Part shown: positions 60,010 through 64,000 of the stretch, piece by piece | Position numbering within the stretch: position 1 is the first letter of the stretch | Layout of the letters: every line of letters starts with the position of its first letter | Made by a program: the position numbers and the translations under genes | Notes under the pieces: model-generated | Database searches by the model: none | What the model was told of the DNA's origin: nothing | The model's input: only the letters and a program-made list of their open reading frames with translations | DNA from: Clostridium_AB sp036639235 | GTDB taxonomy: Bacteria; Bacillota; Clostridia; Clostridiales; Caloramatoraceae | Assembly (NCBI RefSeq): GCF_036639235.1 | Contig: NZ_JAVWJB010000007.1 | Location: 15,853 to 79,852 of the forward strand | Direction: 5' to 3' | DNA: 64,000 nt

Positions 60010-60097
60010 CACAATCCCTCCACATTCAATAAATTTTTCCACATAATAAGAATATTATACTATTTTCTTTAGTTAAAAAACATAGAAATTTAATATG

Positions 60098-60125
60098 TTG
60101 CTAATTTTATGATAGAATATATATT
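60098..60125 (+). promoter_or_regulatory. candidate pncB promoter
   Basis: TTGCTA (60098-60103), 16-base spacer, TATATT (60120-60125), 57 bases before the start. Confidence 0.45.
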
Positions 60126-60182
60126 GTACTAATGATTTTAGGGCATACTATAAGTCTAATACATACTACAAGGAGAGAAATA

Positions 60183-61652
60183 ATGTCGTACAAAATAGAT
60201 TGGAAGGAAGATAGAAACCTTACCCTTTTAGTTGATTTCTATGAATTAACAATGGCTAATGGATTTCTTAAAAGTGGCGTTGGGAATAAAATAGCTTATT
60301 TTGACCTTTATTTTAGAAAAGTTCCAGATAACGGAGGATTTTGCATATTTGCAGGACTTCAACAACTAATAGAATATCTGAATAACATTAACTTTTCCGA
60401 AAATGATATACAATATCTTAAATCTAAAAATATATTCGATGAAGAATTTTTAGATTATCTAAGAACATTTAAATTTGAATGTGATGTCTTCGCTGTTCAT
60501 GAAGGCACACCTGTTTTTCCAAATGAACCTTTAGTTACAGTAAAAGGACCAGTTATGCAGGCTCAATTTATTGAAACAATGATGCTTTTAACAATAAATC
60601 ACCAAACTCTTATAGCAACAAAAACTAATCGTATAGTTAGAGCTGCTCTAGGCAGAAGTGTTATGGAATTTGGATCAAGACGTGCTCAAGGTTATGATGG
60701 TGCTATCTTCGGCGCTAGGGCTGCCTATATAGGAGGATGTTCATCTACAGCATGTACAATTGCTGAAAAAATGTTTGGAGTTCCAGCAGTAGGTACAATG
60801 GCACATAGCTGGGTACAATTATTCGACTCAGAACTAGAATCTTTTAGAGCATGGACACGTACATATCCTGAAAATAGCCTACTCTTAGTAGATACATATA
60901 ATGTTTTAAAGTCTGGGGTTCCAAATGCTATAAAAGTCTTTAAAGAGGAACTTTTACCTCGAGGAATTAAACCTCTTGGAATTAGAATTGATAGTGGTGA
61001 CATAACTTACCTAACAGAAAAATCACGTGAAATGCTTGATAATAACGGACTTGAAGACTGTAAGATAGTAGTATCTAATTCACTTGATGAATATATAATA
61101 AGGGATGTCTTAAGCCAAGGAGCTAAAATAGATTCATTTGGTGTTGGGGAAAGACTTATCACCTCTAAGTCAGAACCTGTATTAGGTGGTGTATATAAAC
61201 TTGTTGCTCTTGAAGAGAATGGAGAAATAATACCTAAAATTAAAATTAGTGAAAATCCTGAAAAAATTACTACTCCAGGTTTTAAACAAGTATATAGATT
61301 ATTTGATAAGGTTACAAACAAAGCAATTGCTGACTTAATAACCTTCCATGATGAGGTAATTAATGAAAGTGAACCTCTAGAAATTTTCCACCCTATATAC
61401 ACATGGAAAAGAAAAAAAGTGGAAAATTATTATGCTAAAAAATTACTTAATGAAGTATTCATTAAGGGAAAATGTGTATATACTTCTCCAACTACTAAGG
61501 AAATTAGAGAATATGCACATAATGAAATCTCATGTTTATGGGATGAGGTATTAAGATTCGATTATCCTCATAAATACTATGTTGATTTATCACATAATAT
61601 TTGGGATATGAAGCACTCACTACTTAAAAAACATAATCTTAAATTCAGATAA
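60183..61652 (+). CDS. pncB: nicotinate phosphoribosyltransferase
   Basis: Salvages nicotinate to NaMN for NAD synthesis with ATP and PRPP. 489 residues from the ATG at 60183, which has AGGAGAG just upstream; the longer frame is unlikely. Family blocks: TLLVDFYELTMANGFL, FCIFAGLQQLIEYL, FGSRRAQGYDGAIFGARAA, GTMAHSWVQLF (phosphorylatable histidine), LGIRIDSGDITYLTEKSR and SFGVGERLITS. It is of the longer, Gram-positive PncB type. Monocistronic, ending at a bidirectional terminator. Confidence 0.96.
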   Translation: MSYKIDWKEDRNLTLLVDFYELTMANGFLKSGVGNKIAYFDLYFRKVPDNGGFCIFAGLQQLIEYLNNINFSENDIQYLKSKNIFDEEFLDYLRTFKFECDVFAVHEGTPVFPNEPLVTVKGPVMQAQFIETMMLLTINHQTLIATKTNRIVRAALGRSVMEFGSRRAQGYDGAIFGARAAYIGGCSSTACTIAEKMFGVPAVGTMAHSWVQLFDSELESFRAWTRTYPENSLLLVDTYNVLKSGVPNAIKVFKEELLPRGIKPLGIRIDSGDITYLTEKSREMLDNNGLEDCKIVVSNSLDEYIIRDVLSQGAKIDSFGVGERLITSKSEPVLGGVYKLVALEENGEIIPKIKISENPEKITTPGFKQVYRLFDKVTNKAIADLITFHDEVINESEPLEIFHPIYTWKRKKVENYYAKKLLNEVFIKGKCVYTSPTTKEIREYAHNEISCLWDEVLRFDYPHKYYVDLSHNIWDMKHSLLKKHNLKFR

Positions 61653-61676
61653 AAAACCAGCATTTATGCTGGTTTT
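61653..61676. terminator. bidirectional terminator, pncB / 61675 gene
   Basis: AAAACCAGCAT pairs with ATGCTGGTTTT around two bases, with A/T runs on both sides; it overlaps the last codon of the minus-strand gene. Confidence 0.88.
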
Positions 61677-62964
61677 ATTTGTCTATTAAATTAAGTTTTT
61701 TAGTGTAATTACCTTCTTCACCTTTAAACTCAAGCTTCCTACAACATATAATTAGGTGGGTAAGTATCTTTTTTGCTCTGCTACTTTTCATTTCTGCCCT
61801 CTCATATCCATATGATAAAACCTTATATGCATCCTTATACTTACTCTTAAGAATTAAAATCTGACCTAAATAATCTATCATAGTTGAACTTTCGCCAAAA
61901 ACAACTATAAAATCTAAAATTTCACTTTCTAGATTTGAATAATTCTTATTCTTTAAAAGTGTATCAATACGTTTAAGTCTATATTTTAAGTATGCTTCAC
62001 TTTCAGATGATAGTAACTTCAATATTATTGATCCAATTAAAGTTAAGCTATATGTCTGATCATTTACTTTTTTAACCATTCCAAGTCCTACAAATAATAC
62101 ATCAAATATAAGTTTATTTCTAGAGCTTTCAAGGAATCTAGATAGTCTATAACTGTTATTACATACAACTAGGTAACCCTCTTCATCTATACTATAATTT
62201 AAAATGTTAATATCCTCATCTAATTGAAATATACTGCTAACTGAAGATATTGCTTTTAAAATATATGGCTTATCAAGCTTAATAGAATCAAACCAAATTG
62301 CTTCATAAATAAAGGCATACAATATACCTGCGTATCTTTCCTCTGGTTCAAGTCTTAGTATTGCTCTCCCCTTTTTCGTTGTAACCATTCTCTTTCCCTT
62401 ATATGTAATAAATTCTATTGACTTTAAAAGGTCTATAACCTCAGGTGCAGCTTCATTTTCGTACTCCTCATCAAGAACATTCTCAATATCACGAAGCAGT
62501 TTAATTTCATTAGTGTTAATATCTTCAAGTACCCTAACTATATTCTGACTTATTCTATTCTTAGTGATTTTTCTAATATATTCACGTGTTCCATCCTTTT
62601 TCCCTTTTATAGCTTCATACTTATCAAGATAATATTCTTTGTTTGTGAAAATTCTTCTGTAATATGCAATCTTACCACCCTTTATAATCTTATTAATCTT
62701 TAAGTATTCTGTAAGATTCAAAAATGCATCTAAAATTAATCCAATTCCACTTTTGCCGCCAAGATCATTATCTATAACTTCCGTAAGATCAGTAAACTCT
62801 TCAAATGCATATATGTCGATACTATCAAGATCCTTACCCTGAGGACTTAATACAGTGTTTAAAAAAGTTCTCATAACCTTAATATTATAATCTACTTGGC
62901 TTTTCTCTAAGTTTATACCTTCCATATAGCTTCTAAACCCATCGATTATGTATGTACTTGACAT
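61675..62964 (-). CDS. protein of unknown function, 429 residues
   Basis: I do not recognise this protein. The ATG at 62964 is about 10 bases after AGGAGTT; a TTG at 62976 abuts that site. Three parts can be seen. Residues about 1-100 form helices reminiscent of a phage-integrase core-binding fold, without a catalytic domain. Residues about 175-260 look like a winged helix plus helical bundle (KRMVTTKKGRAILRLEPEERY), a pattern seen in some regulators. From about 330 there are helix pairs like tetratricopeptide repeats (LKSKYKDAYKVLSYGYERAE). No membrane segments. Between pncB and degV with its own terminator. Real gene by length and composition; function unknown. Confidence 0.75.
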   Translation of the reverse strand: MSSTYIIDGFRSYMEGINLEKSQVDYNIKVMRTFLNTVLSPQGKDLDSIDIYAFEEFTDLTEVIDNDLGGKSGIGLILDAFLNLTEYLKINKIIKGGKIAYYRRIFTNKEYYLDKYEAIKGKKDGTREYIRKITKNRISQNIVRVLEDINTNEIKLLRDIENVLDEEYENEAAPEVIDLLKSIEFITYKGKRMVTTKKGRAILRLEPEERYAGILYAFIYEAIWFDSIKLDKPYILKAISSVSSIFQLDEDINILNYSIDEEGYLVVCNNSYRLSRFLESSRNKLIFDVLFVGLGMVKKVNDQTYSLTLIGSIILKLLSSESEAYLKYRLKRIDTLLKNKNYSNLESEILDFIVVFGESSTMIDYLGQILILKSKYKDAYKVLSYGYERAEMKSSRAKKILTHLIICCRKLEFKGEEGNYTKKLNLIDK

Positions 62965-63075
62965 ATTAGCTATCAACTCCTAAAATATTTATTATTTTTA
63001 TTGTTACCAATATTGTCTTTTTAAAACATAAATTAAATAATTTCTTTAATTTTTCCCTATTTTCAATTGATTATC

Positions 63076-63104
63076 TTGTTAAAGAATCACCTTAGTTGTA
63101 TAAT
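63076..63104 (+). promoter_or_regulatory. degV promoter
   Basis: TTGTTA (63076-63081), 17-base spacer, TATAAT (63099-63104), 33 bases before the ATG. Confidence 0.7.
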
Positions 63105-63137
63105 TAGTTTATCTATGTATTAATCGGAGGTTATGCT

Positions 63138-63983
63138 ATGGAAAAAATTGCACTAGTTACTGATAGTTCATGTGATCTTTCTAATGAACTTATTATAGAA
63201 AATAATATAAATATAGTTCCTCTTAGAATTTGTTATAGCCATGGAGACTATAAAGATGGTATTGATATAACAAGTAAAGAGATCTATGATAACTTTTCAA
63301 AGGAAATTCCATCAACTTCAATGCCATCACCAGGTGACTTTCTAGCGACTATTGAAAAAATCAAGGAAAATGGATATACACATTGCCTAGTTGTTGCTAT
63401 TTCTAATGGTCTAAGTGGTACTTTTAGTATGATGAAATCTCTTTCTGAAGAAATTGAGGGTATTAAAATCCATATTTTAGATTCAAAACTCTTATCTAAG
63501 GGACTTGGAATGGTAACTCTTGAAGCTGCTAGACTTATTAGTCTTGGTAATTCATTTGATACTATTATAGAAAAGCTTAATGACTATAAGGAAAAGACAA
63601 AACTATTCTTTACTGTAGATACACTTGAATATCTACAAAAAGGTGGTCGTATAGGTAGGGTTTCTGCTACTTTAGGTACTGTTTTAAACCTAAAACCTAT
63701 AATATCTATTGCGGAGGATGGTAAATATTACACTCATACTAAGGCAAGAGGTAGAAAAAACTCTCTTGATAAGATGATTGAGCCATTAATGAAGTTCTTA
63801 GATACTTCAAAGGCTGATGTTTCTATTCTTGACGGAATGGCAACCGAGGATGCTCAGTACCTATATAATAAGGTTAAGGAACATCCAAATGTTAATTCAA
63901 TTATGATTACTCAAATTACACCATCACTTGTAGTTCATACAGGTCCTGGTTCAATTGGGGTTGCATACGCACCTTGTGTATAA
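63138..63983 (+). CDS. DegV-family fatty-acid-binding protein
   Basis: A 281-residue DegV protein. FakB members of this family present fatty acids to the kinase FakA for phospholipid synthesis; others are unassigned. VTDSSCDLS, STSMPSPGDF, AISNGLSGTFSMM, LDSKLLSKGLGM and LEYLQKGGRIG are the family blocks, with the lipid-binding serine in SGTF. The ATG follows CGGAGG. No fakA is in view. Its terminator probably begins at the window edge (A-rich tract from 63981). Confidence 0.92.
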   Translation: MEKIALVTDSSCDLSNELIIENNINIVPLRICYSHGDYKDGIDITSKEIYDNFSKEIPSTSMPSPGDFLATIEKIKENGYTHCLVVAISNGLSGTFSMMKSLSEEIEGIKIHILDSKLLSKGLGMVTLEAARLISLGNSFDTIIEKLNDYKEKTKLFFTVDTLEYLQKGGRIGRVSATLGTVLNLKPIISIAEDGKYYTHTKARGRKNSLDKMIEPLMKFLDTSKADVSILDGMATEDAQYLYNKVKEHPNVNSIMITQITPSLVVHTGPGSIGVAYAPCV

Positions 63984-64000
63984 AAAAAGGGATACTGTTT

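Noticed and set aside
1..64000. CRISPR arrays, tRNA/rRNA genes, insertion sequences, defence islands
   Set aside because: No regularly spaced repeats, no cloverleaf or rRNA sequence, no transposase and no toxin-antitoxin or restriction genes were seen on either strand.

Overview
This window is a compact, AT-rich stretch of chromosome from a spore-forming, low-GC Gram-positive bacterium, most likely Clostridium or a close relative in the Clostridia. The gene order running leftward (dprA-topA-codY-rpsB-tsf-pyrH-frr-uppS-cdsA-dxr-rseP-ispG-polC-rimP-nusA-ylxR-ylxQ-infB-rbfA-nrnA-truB-ribF-rpsO-pnp) is the classic Firmicute translation/replication/envelope cluster. spoVS, an SpoIIIE/FtsK ATPase, YlmC/YmxH, YlxY, TepA, CodY and gram-positive PolC fit the same assignment. 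The species cannot be named from sequence alone. I saw no tRNA, rRNA, CRISPR array, insertion sequence or prophage.

Layout. (1) 1-3.7 kb: the 5' part of lexA with its own promoter and LexA box, a divergent small acidic cysteine protein of unknown function, a XerC/D-type tyrosine recombinase whose stop codon lies inside a dif-like 28-bp site, a tiny membrane peptide and proC. (2) 3.7-8.1 kb: purB, then a PHP phosphoesterase-PadR regulator-aminotransferase operon behind a dyad, then spoVS behind a near-perfect sigma-H promoter. (3) 8.2-21.3 kb: rny, recA-recX with a consensus promoter and perfect LexA box, rimO-pgsA, ftsK/spoIIIE, tepA, dapG, ylmC, dut, an M16 peptidase and ylxY. (4) 21.3-45.2 kb: the RNA/translation and envelope cluster, including pnp, rpsO, ribF, truB, nrnA, rbfA, infB, nusA, rimP, polC, the MEP-pathway genes ispG and dxr, rseP, cdsA, uppS, frr, pyrH, tsf and rpsB. 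(5) 45.2-52.4 kb: codY, topA, dprA, a flavoprotein and comM. (6) 52.4-58.3 kb: a tight six-gene leftward operon mobA-glpX-permease-MTHFS-corA-M18 peptidase. (7) 58.3-64 kb: a DUF4044 peptide, yaaR, an unknown gene, pncB, a second unknown gene and degV.

Nearly all genes are on the minus strand, as expected for one replication arm. Two SOS genes (lexA, recA) carry matching boxes and form the core SOS circuit. Several starts are unusual: TTG for infB, ftsK, tepA, ispG, rseP and one unknown gene, GTG for ylxR, and a probable ATT for rny. Terminators and promoters are readable between most transcription units.

No obviously new multi-gene system is present; the window is mainly housekeeping. The most unusual stretch is 580-2232, where a small unknown gene lies between two palindromes with an 11-6-11 Xer-site layout beside a tyrosine recombinase gene, with a 19-bp direct repeat and a long perfect dyad nearby. 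Other points worth checking are the ATT start of rny, a hairpin between the ribosome binding site and start codon of dut, a structured rpsO leader, a Fur-box-like site and two genes I cannot assign.
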